Positions 35,281-44,172 of a stretch of DNA of 64,000 nt are shown in pieces. The notes under the pieces were generated by a model, which worked only from the letters and a program-made list of their open reading frames with translations, had not been told where the DNA came from and ran no database searches. Position numbers and translations under genes: made by a program. The first letter of the stretch is position 1; each line of letters opens with the position of its first letter. This DNA is from Sphingobium sp. CAP-1 (lineage in GTDB: Bacteria > Pseudomonadota > Alphaproteobacteria > Sphingomonadales > Sphingomonadaceae): NCBI RefSeq assembly GCF_009720145.1, contig NZ_CP046252.1, forward strand, positions 1,488,001 through 1,552,000, given 5' to 3'.

Positions 35281-36207
35281 TCAGACGCCGGCGGCAGCGG
35301 CCACTTCGGCGGCGAAGTCGCTGACTTCCTTTTCGATGCCTTCACCGAGCTGGAAGCGGACATAGCTCTTGAGCGTGATCGACGCGCCGGCATCCTTGGC
35401 CGCCTTGGCGACGACATCGGCGACCGGGGTCTTGTTGTCCATCACGAACAACTGCGACAGCAGCGCCTGCTCCTTGGCGAACTTGGCGACCGCGCCGTCG
35501 ACCATCTTGGCGACGATGTCCGCGGGCTTGCCCGATTCGGCGGCCTTTTCGGCGGCGATGGCGCGTTCACGCTCCAGCAGCGCCGGATCGATGTCGGCAG
35601 CCGACAGCGCCAGCGGGAAAGCGGCGGCGATGTGCATGGCAAGCTGCTTGCCCAGCGGCTCCAGCACATCGGCGGGCGCATTGCCTTCCAGCGCGACCAG
35701 CACGCCGATCTTGCCCAGGCCCGGCGCGGCCGCGTTGTGGACATAGGGGACGACGACGCCTTCAGTCACTGCGACATGGGCGACGCGACGGACATTCTGG
35801 TTTTCACCGATGGTGGCGATGTTCGACACCAGCTTTTCGCCGATCGTACCGCCGGCAGGGTGCGCCTGCGCCGACAGGGCTTCGGCATCGGCCGCACCGC
35901 TGTCCAGCGCAACCGACGACACGGTGCGGACGAAATCCTGGAACTGGTCGTTCTTGGCGACGAAGTCGGTTTCGCTGTTCACTTCGACGGCGACACCCTT
36001 GGTGCCGGCGACGGCGACGCCGACCAGGCCTTCAGCGGCGGTGCGGCTCGACTTCTTCTGGGCGGCAGCCAGACCCTTGGCGCGCAGCCAGTCGGTCGCC
36101 GCTTCGATGTCGCCATTGGCTTCGGTGAGCGCCTTCTTGCAATCCATCATGCCCGCGCCCGAACGGTCGCGCAGTTCCTTGACGGCGGCAGCGGTAATCT
36201 CGGCCAT
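35281..36207 (-). CDS. tsf: Elongation factor Ts
   Basis: EF-Ts reloads EF-Tu with GTP. The 308-residue protein has the N-terminal UBA-like domain (VKELRDRSGAGMMDCKKAL), the signature SETDFVAKN and two core subdomains. It follows rpsB by 100 bases, the universal bacterial order, and is followed by a terminator. Confidence 0.97.
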   Translation of the reverse strand: MAEITAAAVKELRDRSGAGMMDCKKALTEANGDIEAATDWLRAKGLAAAQKKSSRTAAEGLVGVAVAGTKGVAVEVNSETDFVAKNDQFQDFVRTVSSVALDSGAADAEALSAQAHPAGGTIGEKLVSNIATIGENQNVRRVAHVAVTEGVVVPYVHNAAAPGLGKIGVLVALEGNAPADVLEPLGKQLAMHIAAAFPLALSAADIDPALLERERAIAAEKAAESGKPADIVAKMVDGAVAKFAKEQALLSQLFVMDNKTPVADVVAKAAKDAGASITLKSYVRFQLGEGIEKEVSDFAAEVAAAAGV

Positions 36208-36307
36208 GTTGAGGCTCCTAATCTCTAAAGGGGTTCAAATATGCGGCAGGGCGCGATCCAATGGAGCGCGCCCTAGCCTGTCATTCTTGCAGTTCAAAGA
36301 CCGCGGA

Positions 36308-37066
36308 TCAGGCCTGAACGGCGATCTCTTCGGCTTCCGGCTCGGCCAACGCGCCCAGGTCGACGCCCGAAGCCTGCTGCGCACCACGGTTACCCTTGGT
36401 GGCGGCGGCGGCGATGGCGTCGCAATAGAGGCGGATGGCGCGGCTGGCGTCATCGTTCGCGGGCACCGGGAAGGCGATGCCGTCGGGCGAGACGTTCGAA
36501 TCGAGGATCGCGACGACCGGGATACCCAGCGTGTTGGCTTCCTTGATCGCCAGCTCTTCCTTGTTGGCGTCGATCACGAACATGACATCGGGGATGCCGT
36601 TCATGTCGCGGATGCCGCCCAGCGACAGTTCCAGCTTCTCGCGCTCGCGGGTCATCTGGAGGACTTCCTTCTTGGTGAAGCCGTGGGTGTCGCCCGACAG
36701 CTTCTCCTCAAGGGTTTTCAGGCGCTTGATCGAACCCGAAATGGTTTTCCAGTTGGTGAGCATACCGCCCAGCCAGCGATGGTTGACGAAATGCTGGCCC
36801 GACTTGCGGGCGGCGTCGGCGATGGGGTCCTGCGCCTGGCGCTTGGTGCCGACGAACAGCACCTTGCCACCGGCGGCGACGGTCGCCGACACGAAGTCGA
36901 GCGCGCGGCCGAACAGCGGCACGGTCTGCGACAGGTCAAGGATGTGGATGCCGTTGCGCTCGCCGAAGATATACGGCTTCATGCGCGGATTCCAGCGATG
37001 GGTCTGGTGGCCGAAATGGGCGCCAGCCTCGATCAATTGGTGCATGGTGACGACAGGTGCCGCCAT
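36308..37066 (-). CDS. rpsB: Ribosomal protein uS2
   Basis: The 252-residue protein has MHQLIEAGAHFGHQ, RWNPRMKPYIFGERN and VIDANKEELAIKEA, diagnostic of uS2. AAGGAGA lies before the ATG at 37066; a 24-residue in-frame extension upstream is not conserved. It is the first gene of the rpsB-tsf unit. The promoter is probably within the 210 bases to the divergent small membrane-protein gene. Confidence 0.97.
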   Translation of the reverse strand: MAAPVVTMHQLIEAGAHFGHQTHRWNPRMKPYIFGERNGIHILDLSQTVPLFGRALDFVSATVAAGGKVLFVGTKRQAQDPIADAARKSGQHFVNHRWLGGMLTNWKTISGSIKRLKTLEEKLSGDTHGFTKKEVLQMTREREKLELSLGGIRDMNGIPDVMFVIDANKEELAIKEANTLGIPVVAILDSNVSPDGIAFPVPANDDASRAIRLYCDAIAAAATKGNRGAQQASGVDLGALAEPEAEEIAVQA

Positions 37067-37203
37067 AATAGTTCTCCTTCCGGTTGGCCCTCTGGGAATC
37101 AGGAACCGCGAAACCACCTCAAAGGCGGCGGACGGCACCGGATATGTCGATTCCCATGTGGAATGGCCGCGCCTTTAGACGCGTAAAAATGCAAATGCAA
37201 GGC

Positions 37204-37247
37204 TTGACGCTGTTCCGCAATTGGAACATAAGGGGAACAGACGGAAC
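37204..37247 (+). promoter_or_regulatory. Promoter overlapped by LexA-like operator
   Basis: TTGACG (37204-37209) and CATAAG (37227-37232) are spaced by 17 bases, a good sigma-70-type promoter. It overlaps GAAC-N7-GAAC (37224-37227 and 37235-37238), the reverse reading of the alphaproteobacterial LexA box GTTC-N7-GTTC. A palindrome GTTCC-GCAATT-GGAAC (37212-37227) and one more GAAC (37244-37247) lie in the same 36 bases. A repressor bound here would block the promoter directly. LexA is the best candidate by motif. Confidence 0.55.
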
Positions 37248-37279
37248 AAATACGGCTAACGCCAGCTTGAACCGTCATC

Positions 37280-37549
37280 ATGGGCAATGCCGTGCAAATG
37301 GCAAGATGGAAAGTGACCGCTATGTTCGCTCTTATTGCCGCAACCCTGTTCTCCGCCGCCTTCCTGCTGGCGGTCGGCACCATCACCTGGATGTTTGCCC
37401 ATTATCACGACAAGATGGTGGCCGCGCTCCGGTTCGAACCCATTCCGCAGCATCCGCCGGTCTATCATCTGCGCGTCCGCCGCCCTCGCGTGACACCGCG
37501 CACGCGCGCCGTCGCCCAGACCCTGCCGACCGGCGCCCTCGCCGCCTGA
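37280..37549 (+). CDS. Small membrane protein behind LexA-like promoter
   Basis: The protein has up to 89 residues with one strong membrane segment (ALIAATLFSAAFLLAVGTIT) and a basic, Pro-rich tail (HLRVRRPRVTPRTR). Three starts are possible: 37280, 37298 and 37322. The last has the best ribosome site (GGAAAG at 37308-37313) and would give 75 residues. No family is recognised. It lies 30-90 bases downstream of a promoter with a LexA-like operator and ends eight bases before the convergent pssA stop. Small one-helix proteins under LexA in other alphaproteobacteria (SidA in Caulobacter) block division, which makes a similar role an attractive but untested idea. Confidence 0.6.
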   Translation: MGNAVQMARWKVTAMFALIAATLFSAAFLLAVGTITWMFAHYHDKMVAALRFEPIPQHPPVYHLRVRRPRVTPRTRAVAQTLPTGALAA

Positions 37550-37557
37550 CCAGGAGA

Positions 37558-38349
37558 TCAGGCGGGATCGATCGTCGTCGTCGCTTCGCGCTGGCGCCTG
37601 ACCCTGGCGTAAGACAGCATCCCGAACGGGATCAGCGCGATATAGACCGCGCACAGGATCAGCAGGGTCAGCCAGGGGTCCGTCACCAGCAGCGCCGCCA
37701 TCAGACCCGCGACAGCGATCGCCTCCAGCCGGATACGCTTGCGCAGCCGCAGCGCCGACCAGCTATAGGTGGCGATGCTGGAAATCATCAGAAAGGCGCA
37801 GAAAGCCGTCCAGGGCGCGACGACATACCAGGCGCGGAAAATCTCCGCGTCCGTCACCAGCCACAGATAGAGCGGGACAAAGGCCAGCCCCGCCCCGGCC
37901 GGTGCCGGCACGCCGGTCAGAAAGCCCGCCGATTTGTGCGGCTGTTCCCCTGCGTCGATATTGGCGTTGAAGCGCGCCAGCCGCAGCGCGCAGGACAGCG
38001 CATGGGCGAGCGCGAAAATCCAGCCGAATTTCGGCATGGCGTGCAGCGACCAGAGATAGAGGATCAGCGCCGGCGCGACCCCGAAGGCAATCGAATCGGA
38101 CAGCGAATCCAGTTCCGCGCCGAAACGGCTCTCGCCCCGCAGCAGGCGCGCGATCCGTCCGTCCAGCCCGTCCAGCACGCCCGCGAACAGGATGGACAGC
38201 ACCGCCCGTTCCCAGTCGCCCGAAATGCCATAGCGCACACCGGTCAGGCCAAAGCACAGCGCCATCGCCGTCACTGCATTGGGCGCCAGCATCCGCAGGG
38301 TAATACCCCGGCGCAAACCGCGCGGCACCGTGCGCCGCTGGCGGCTCAT
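37558..38349 (-). CDS. pssA: CDP-diacylglycerol-serine O-phosphatidyltransferase
   Basis: PssA makes phosphatidylserine from CDP-diacylglycerol. The 263-residue multi-pass membrane protein has the CDP-alcohol phosphotransferase motif spread over DGLDGRIARLL and FGAELDSLSD. The ATG at 38349 follows GGAGGGG. It lies 34 bases downstream of psd, so both steps to phosphatidylethanolamine are in one unit; cdsA in this window supplies the substrate. The gene faces a small convergent membrane-protein gene. Confidence 0.95.
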   Translation of the reverse strand: MSRQRRTVPRGLRRGITLRMLAPNAVTAMALCFGLTGVRYGISGDWERAVLSILFAGVLDGLDGRIARLLRGESRFGAELDSLSDSIAFGVAPALILYLWSLHAMPKFGWIFALAHALSCALRLARFNANIDAGEQPHKSAGFLTGVPAPAGAGLAFVPLYLWLVTDAEIFRAWYVVAPWTAFCAFLMISSIATYSWSALRLRKRIRLEAIAVAGLMAALLVTDPWLTLLILCAVYIALIPFGMLSYARVRRQREATTTIDPA

Positions 38350-38383
38350 GCCATCCCCTCCGGCTGCCGGGACGAACGCTGCC

Positions 38384-39118
38384 TCACTGCTGAATACCCG
38401 CAATCACGCGGCGGTCGCCGATCTGGCCCAGAATCGTCTCGCCCGCGACGGTGCGCTGGCCCAGGATCACGCGCGGCGCGGTGCCGGCGGGCAGATAGAC
38501 ATCGACCCGGCTGCCAAAGCGGATAAGGCCGATGCGCTGCCCCGCCGCAACCATGTCACCGGGCTTGACGAAGGGGACGATGCGCCGCGCCACCAGGCCG
38601 GCAATCTGGGTGAAGCCGACGCGCAGGCCATCGTGACGCTCGACCAGGATGTGCTGGCGCTCATTATCCTCGCTCGCCTTGTCGAGGTCGGCGTTGAGGA
38701 ATTTGCCTGAAATATAGACGACCTGCTTCACCGTCCCGCCGATCGGGGTGCGGTTGATGTGGACATCGAACACGCTCATGAAGATCGACACGCGGATCAG
38801 CGGCTGATCGCCCAGCCCGTTCGCGCCCGCCATCTCGCGCGGCGGCGGCACGCGCTGGATCAGGGTCACGAGGCCATCGGCCGGGGCGATGATCGCGCCT
38901 TCATCCTGCGGCACGGCCCGCACGGGATCACGGAAGAAGGCAAAGACCCAGATGGTCACCATCACCATCAGCCAGCCGACGATTTCCCACCCCAGCAGGA
39001 ACAATATGCCGGTGATCGCGGCGGCGATCAGGCCGAATTTCATCCCTTCAGGATGCACCGCGGGGAATCGCCATTTGACATTGCCGCCAGCGGCAATCGT
39101 GATCTCTTCATTTTCCAT
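38384..39118 (-). CDS. psd: Phosphatidylserine decarboxylase
   Basis: Psd converts phosphatidylserine to phosphatidylethanolamine. The 244-residue proenzyme is the short form: an N-terminal membrane segment, FFRDPVRAVPQ, SVFDVHINRTPIGG, and the self-cleavage site Gly-Ser in RFGSRVDVYLP that creates the pyruvoyl group. The ATG at 39118 is chosen over an upstream in-frame codon that adds 18 unconserved residues. It is upstream of pssA and divergent from icd. Confidence 0.95.
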   Translation of the reverse strand: MENEEITIAAGGNVKWRFPAVHPEGMKFGLIAAAITGILFLLGWEIVGWLMVMVTIWVFAFFRDPVRAVPQDEGAIIAPADGLVTLIQRVPPPREMAGANGLGDQPLIRVSIFMSVFDVHINRTPIGGTVKQVVYISGKFLNADLDKASEDNERQHILVERHDGLRVGFTQIAGLVARRIVPFVKPGDMVAAGQRIGLIRFGSRVDVYLPAGTAPRVILGQRTVAGETILGQIGDRRVIAGIQQ

Positions 39119-39276
39119 GGGCACCGTCTTTAGGCAGGGAGCCGTCCCCTGACAACGACCGATCGGGCGCAACGCTCCGGCAGCGCAGATTCCTGCGCCT
39201 GACAGTTGAACATTAGCGCCACTTTCCCTAGGGCGTCCCCATATTCCACCCAGTAGAAAGAAGGCGAACAGGCGCT

Positions 39277-40497
39277 ATGGCGAAGATCAAGGTGAAAAAC
39301 CCCGTCGTGGAGATCGACGGCGACGAAATGACCCGGATCATCTGGCAATGGATCCGCGAGCGCCTGATTCTTCCCTATCTCGACATCGACCTCAAATATT
39401 ACGACCTCTCCGTCGAGAAGCGTGATGAGACGAACGATCAGATCACGATCGATTCCGCGAACGCGATCAAGCAATATGGCGTCGGCGTGAAGTGCGCCAC
39501 CATCACCCCCGACGAACAGCGCGTCGAGGAATTCAACCTCAAGTCGATGTGGAAGTCGCCCAACGGCACGATCCGCAACATCCTGGGCGGCGTCGTGTTC
39601 CGCGAACCGATCGTCATCAAGAACGTCCCCCGTCTGGTGCCGGGCTGGACCGACCCGATCGTCGTTGGCCGTCACGCCTTTGGCGACCAGTATAAGGCGA
39701 CCGACTTCCTGGTCCCCGGCCCCGGCAAGCTGCGCCTGGTGTGGGACGGCGAAAATGGCGAAAAGATCGACAAGGAAGTGTTCGACTTCCCCTCGGCCGG
39801 CGTCGCCATGGGCATGTATAATCTCGACCAGTCGATCATCGACTTCGCCAAGGCGAGCATGAACTATGCGCTCGACCGCAAATGGCCGCTCTATCTGTCG
39901 ACCAAGAACACGATCCTCAAGGCCTATGACGGCCGCTTCAAGGATCTGTTCCAGCAGGTCTATGACGAAGAGTTCGCCGAGCAGTTCAAGGCCGCCGGCA
40001 TCATCTATGAGCATCGCCTGATCGACGACATGGTCGCGTCCGCGCTCAAGTGGAGCGGCAAGTTCGTCTGGGCCTGCAAGAATTACGACGGCGACGTTCA
40101 GTCGGACACCGTTGCGCAGGGCTTCGGTTCGCTGGGCCTGATGACCTCGGTCCTGCTCTCGCCCGACGGCAAGACGGTCGAGGCGGAAGCGGCGCACGGC
40201 ACCGTCACCCGCCACTATCGCCAGCACCAGCAGGGCAAGGCGACCTCGACCAACCCGATCGCCTCGATCTTCGCCTGGACGCAGGGTCTTGCCTTCCGCG
40301 GCAAGTTCGACGGCACGCCGGAAGTCACCAAGTTCGCCGAAACGCTGGAGCGCGTTTGCGTCAAGACCGTCGAGGATGGCGCGATGACCAAGGATCTGGC
40401 GCTGCTGATCGGCCCGGAACAGGCGTGGATGACCACGGAACAGTTTTTCGAACAGATCCGCGTCAACCTGGAAGCCGAAATGGCCAAGTGGAACTGA
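39277..40497 (+). CDS. icd: NADP-dependent isocitrate dehydrogenase
   Basis: Icd oxidises isocitrate to 2-oxoglutarate in the TCA cycle. The 406-residue protein is of the dimeric, eukaryote-like subfamily, beginning VKNPVVEIDGDEMTRIIW and containing YDLSVEKRDETNDQ, CATITPDEQRV and the C-terminal AEAAHGTVTRH. GAAGG precedes the ATG. It is monocistronic with a strong terminator. Most other TCA genes in the window lie 8-19 kb downstream. Confidence 0.97.
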   Translation: MAKIKVKNPVVEIDGDEMTRIIWQWIRERLILPYLDIDLKYYDLSVEKRDETNDQITIDSANAIKQYGVGVKCATITPDEQRVEEFNLKSMWKSPNGTIRNILGGVVFREPIVIKNVPRLVPGWTDPIVVGRHAFGDQYKATDFLVPGPGKLRLVWDGENGEKIDKEVFDFPSAGVAMGMYNLDQSIIDFAKASMNYALDRKWPLYLSTKNTILKAYDGRFKDLFQQVYDEEFAEQFKAAGIIYEHRLIDDMVASALKWSGKFVWACKNYDGDVQSDTVAQGFGSLGLMTSVLLSPDGKTVEAEAAHGTVTRHYRQHQQGKATSTNPIASIFAWTQGLAFRGKFDGTPEVTKFAETLERVCVKTVEDGAMTKDLALLIGPEQAWMTTEQFFEQIRVNLEAEMAKWN

Positions 40498-40522
40498 TCC
40501 CCTTCTGCTAGGTTCAGAAACA

Positions 40523-40553
40523 GGCGGCGCCGCATCCCGGCGTCGCCTTTTTT
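40523..40553 (+). terminator. Terminator of icd
   Basis: A 10-bp stem (40523-40532 with 40538-40547, one G-U) with a CATCC loop is followed by six T residues at 40548-40553. It lies 25 bases after the icd stop. Confidence 0.93.
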
Positions 40554-40576
40554 CATGGCATAAACCCGGAGGCGAC

Positions 40577-42193
40577 ATGATGACCACGACAGCCAGAAAA
40601 CGCCTGGAGGTCCGGGCAGCCGCGCCAACCGATGCGCGCGGCATTCAGCGACTGATCGCCCGCGTCTATCCGGGCCTGCCCAACTATTCGCTCGCTACCC
40701 TGCGCGGCCAGGTCAACAATTTCCCCGGCGGCTGCTTCGTCGCCCTCTATGACGACAAGGTCGTGGGCTATTGCGCCACCATGCGCGTCAGCAAGGCGAT
40801 GGCCTTCGCCGCCCATGATTGGGAAGAAATCACCGCCAATGGTTTCGGCACCCGCCACAGCGCGGCCGGCGAATGGCTCTATGGCTATGAAATGGCGGTC
40901 GATCCCAAGCTGCGCGGCCTGCGCATCGGCCAGCGCCTCTATGACGAACGCAAGGAACTGGCCGAGGAACTGGACCTGCACGGCATCGTCATCGCCGGAC
41001 GGATGCCCGGCTATGCCCGCGCCAAACGGCGGGTCCAGGGGCCGCAGGATTATCTGGACAAGGTCGTCACCGGCAAGCTGCGCGATCAGGTGATCAGTTT
41101 CCAGCTCAAGAACCAGTTTGAACCGCTGGGCGTCCTGGAAAACTACCTGCCGGAGGACAAGCAGTCGGACGGCCATGCCGCCCATCTGGTCTGGCGCAAT
41201 CCCTATGTCGATCCCGACGAGGCGCCCGAAATGCGGGTGCCGCGCGGCGTGGAAAGCGTCCGTCTCGCCACCTGCCAGTTACAGGCGCGCGCAGTGAAGG
41301 ATTTCGACGAATTCATCCGCAACGTCGAATATTTCGTCGATGTCGCCGCCGATTATCGGTCGGATTTCATCATTTTCCCCGAACTCTTCACCCTGCCCCT
41401 CCTCTCCTTCGAAACGAAGAAGCTGACCCCGGTCGAGGCGATCGACAGGCTGACCGGCTACACTCCCCGCCTGACGAAGGAATTGGGGCGGATGGCGCTG
41501 GAATATAATATCAACATCATCGGCGGCTCCCACCCGACCCGCGCCGATGATGGCGACATCCAGAATATCGCCTATGTCGCCCTGCGCGACGGATCGATCC
41601 ACACGCAGGAAAAAATCCACCCGACCCCCAACGAAGCCTTTTGGTGGAACATCAAGGGCGGCGATTCGCTCGACGTGATCCAGACCGACTGCGGCCCGAT
41701 CGGCGTCCTCATCTGCTATGACAGCGAATTTCCCGAACTGGCGCGGCGCCTGGTGGATCAGGGCGCGCGCATCATCTTCGTCCCCTTCTGCACCGACTCG
41801 CGCCTCGGCTATCTGCGCGTGCGCTATTGCGCGCAGGCCCGCGCGATCGAAAATCAATGCTATGTCGTCATGTCGGGCAATGTCGGCAATCTGCCCAATG
41901 TCGACAATATGGACATTCAATATGCCCAGAGCGCGATCCTGACGCCTTGCGACCTGCCCTTCGCGCGGGACGGCATCGCCGCCGAATCGACCGAGAATGT
42001 CGAAACGCTGACCATGGCGGACGTGAACCTTGCGGACCTGAGCTGGGCGCGGGCCGAAGGCACGGTGCGCAACCTGCGCGACCGGCGGTTCGACCTCTAT
42101 CATATCGAATGGGACAGCAATCCCGACCACGCCCATGCGCCCAGCGGCGGCCCGGTTCCCGCCGGCGGCCACAACGCACCGGGCGGCGGGTGA
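40577..42193 (+). CDS. GNAT acetyltransferase-nitrilase fusion protein
   Basis: The 538-residue protein joins two enzymes. Residues 8-200 form a GNAT acyltransferase domain with the acetyl-CoA loop LRGLRIGQRL (112-121). Residues 225-500 form a carbon-nitrogen hydrolase with the triad Glu269 (FPELF), Lys346 (QEKIHPTP) and Cys380 (VLICYDSEFPE). Such fusions are widespread but their substrates are not established; acylation and amide hydrolysis of one amine compound is plausible. The last 20 residues are Gly/Pro-rich. It stands alone between the icd terminator and the convergent glmS gene. Confidence 0.9.
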   Translation: MMTTTARKRLEVRAAAPTDARGIQRLIARVYPGLPNYSLATLRGQVNNFPGGCFVALYDDKVVGYCATMRVSKAMAFAAHDWEEITANGFGTRHSAAGEWLYGYEMAVDPKLRGLRIGQRLYDERKELAEELDLHGIVIAGRMPGYARAKRRVQGPQDYLDKVVTGKLRDQVISFQLKNQFEPLGVLENYLPEDKQSDGHAAHLVWRNPYVDPDEAPEMRVPRGVESVRLATCQLQARAVKDFDEFIRNVEYFVDVAADYRSDFIIFPELFTLPLLSFETKKLTPVEAIDRLTGYTPRLTKELGRMALEYNINIIGGSHPTRADDGDIQNIAYVALRDGSIHTQEKIHPTPNEAFWWNIKGGDSLDVIQTDCGPIGVLICYDSEFPELARRLVDQGARIIFVPFCTDSRLGYLRVRYCAQARAIENQCYVVMSGNVGNLPNVDNMDIQYAQSAILTPCDLPFARDGIAAESTENVETLTMADVNLADLSWARAEGTVRNLRDRRFDLYHIEWDSNPDHAHAPSGGPVPAGGHNAPGGG

Positions 42194-42233
42194 TTGGTGG
42201 GCTATCGCAAAGACCAGCCCACCCCCTCCATCC

Positions 42234-44057
42234 TCACTCGACCGTGACGCTCTTGGCCAGATTGCGCGGCTGGTCGACATCCGTGCCCTTCAGCACCGCG
42301 ACATGATAGGCCAGCAACTGCACCGGCACGGCATAGACCATCGGCGCGATCAGCGGATGGACCTTGGGCATGGTGATGGTGGCAAGGCATCCCTCGCCCG
42401 CCGCCTGCACCCCGTCATAGTCGGAAATCAGCACCACCTTGCCGCCGCGCGCCTGCACTTCCTGCATGTTGCTGACGGTCTTTTCAAACAAAGGCCCACT
42501 CGGCGCGATGCAGATCACCGGCACCAGTTCGTCGATCAGCGCGATCGGCCCATGCTTCATTTCGCCGGCGGCATAGCCTTCGGCATGGATATAGCTGATT
42601 TCCTTGAGCTTCAGCGCCCCTTCCAGCGCCAGCGGATAGTCGGTCCCCCGGCCCAGATACAGCACGTCGCGCGCCGGCACGATATGATGCGCCATCGCCT
42701 CGATCGCCTCGTCATAGGCGAGCGCGCCGTTGATCGCCGCGGGCGCTTCGGCCAGATGGCGGACGATCTCCTTCTCGTCCTTCGCGCTCAGCCTGCCCTT
42801 GGCCCGCGCCAGATTGGCGGCGAAAGCGGCCAGCACGGCAAGCTGGCAGGTGAAGGCCTTGGTCGAGGCGACGCCGATTTCCGGCCCGGCATGAGTCGGC
42901 AGCAGCAGGTCCGCCTCGCGCGCCATCGAACTGGTGGGGACGTTGACCACGACCGCGATCTTCTGCCCCTGCGCCCGCGCATAGCGCAACGCCGCCAGCG
43001 TATCGGCCGTCTCGCCCGACTGGCTGATGAACAGGGCCAGGCCGCCCTCCTCCATCACCGGCTCGCGATAGCGGAACTCGGACGCGAAATCCAAATCCAC
43101 CGGCACGCGGGCGAACTGTTCGAACCAGTAGCGCGCGACCATGCCGGCGTAAAAGCTGGTGCCACAGGCGACGATGGTGACGCGGCGGATCGCCGACAGG
43201 TCGAAATCCGGGATCGGCAGCGACACCCGGTCGTCCATCCGTTGCAGATAGGCTTTCAGAGTCTGCGCGACGACGACCGGCTGCTCGTAAATTTCCTTCT
43301 GCATGAAATGGCGATGATTGCCCTTGTCGATCATCGCGCCCGACACGCCGCTGATCGTCACCGGCCGCTCGACAGGGTTGTTGTCCTTGTCGAAAATCTC
43401 CGCGCCGTCTTTCGTAATGACGACCCAATCGCCCTCGTCCAGATAGGCGATACGCTGGGTCAGCGGCGCCAGCGCCAGCGCGTCCGACCCCAGATAGGTT
43501 TCACCATCGCCATAACCGACCACCAGCGGCGACCCCAGCCGCGCGCCGATCAGCATGTCGGGATGGCTGCGGAAGGCGATCGCCAGCGCGAACGCGCCAT
43601 GCAGGCGCGGCAGCACCTGACGGACCGCATCCGTGGGCGACGCCCCCTGCTCCACCAGTTCGCTCACCAGATGGGCGACCACTTCGGTATCGGTCTGGCT
43701 GTCGAAACTGCGGCCTCGCGCGATCAGTTCCTCGCGCAGCGGCTTGAAATTCTCGATAATGCCATTGTGGACCAGCGCGACTTCGCCGGTCGCATGGGGG
43801 TGCGCGTTGCTGGTGGTCGGCGCGCCATGGGTGGCCCAACGGGTATGGGCGATGCCGGTGGTGCCGGGCAGCGGCGCGGCCGCCAGTTCGCGGACCAGAT
43901 TATTGAGCTTGCCCTCGGCCCGGCGGCGCTCGATCGCGCCGTCATGGACGGTGGCGACGCCGGCACTGTCATAGCCGCGATATTCCAGCCGCTTCAGCCC
44001 GTCGACCAGTCGCTCCGCAACGTCGTCCTTGCCGATGATACCAATGATGCCGCACAT
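42234..44057 (-). CDS. glmS: Glutamine-fructose-6-phosphate aminotransferase (isomerising)
   Basis: GlmS makes glucosamine-6-phosphate for peptidoglycan and lipopolysaccharide. The 607-residue protein begins MCGIIGIIG with nucleophile Cys2 of the glutaminase domain, and has TRWATHGAP, then two SIS domains (ACGTSFYAG, SQSGETADT) and the C-terminal LAKSVTVE. glmU lies about 1 kb upstream on the same strand, beyond a phosphoesterase gene, so hexosamine genes cluster here. No glmS ribozyme-like structure is apparent. Confidence 0.97.
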   Translation of the reverse strand: MCGIIGIIGKDDVAERLVDGLKRLEYRGYDSAGVATVHDGAIERRRAEGKLNNLVRELAAAPLPGTTGIAHTRWATHGAPTTSNAHPHATGEVALVHNGIIENFKPLREELIARGRSFDSQTDTEVVAHLVSELVEQGASPTDAVRQVLPRLHGAFALAIAFRSHPDMLIGARLGSPLVVGYGDGETYLGSDALALAPLTQRIAYLDEGDWVVITKDGAEIFDKDNNPVERPVTISGVSGAMIDKGNHRHFMQKEIYEQPVVVAQTLKAYLQRMDDRVSLPIPDFDLSAIRRVTIVACGTSFYAGMVARYWFEQFARVPVDLDFASEFRYREPVMEEGGLALFISQSGETADTLAALRYARAQGQKIAVVVNVPTSSMAREADLLLPTHAGPEIGVASTKAFTCQLAVLAAFAANLARAKGRLSAKDEKEIVRHLAEAPAAINGALAYDEAIEAMAHHIVPARDVLYLGRGTDYPLALEGALKLKEISYIHAEGYAAGEMKHGPIALIDELVPVICIAPSGPLFEKTVSNMQEVQARGGKVVLISDYDGVQAAGEGCLATITMPKVHPLIAPMVYAVPVQLLAYHVAVLKGTDVDQPRNLAKSVTVE

Positions 44058-44172
44058 GAAGGAAAGCCCCGTCGAACCAGTTCAGTCAATCGCGCCCATA
44101 TAGGGCGGCTTTGTCGCCATGCCATTAATGACAGCCATGCAACAGCGCCATGGCCCGGACATGAAAAGAAAT

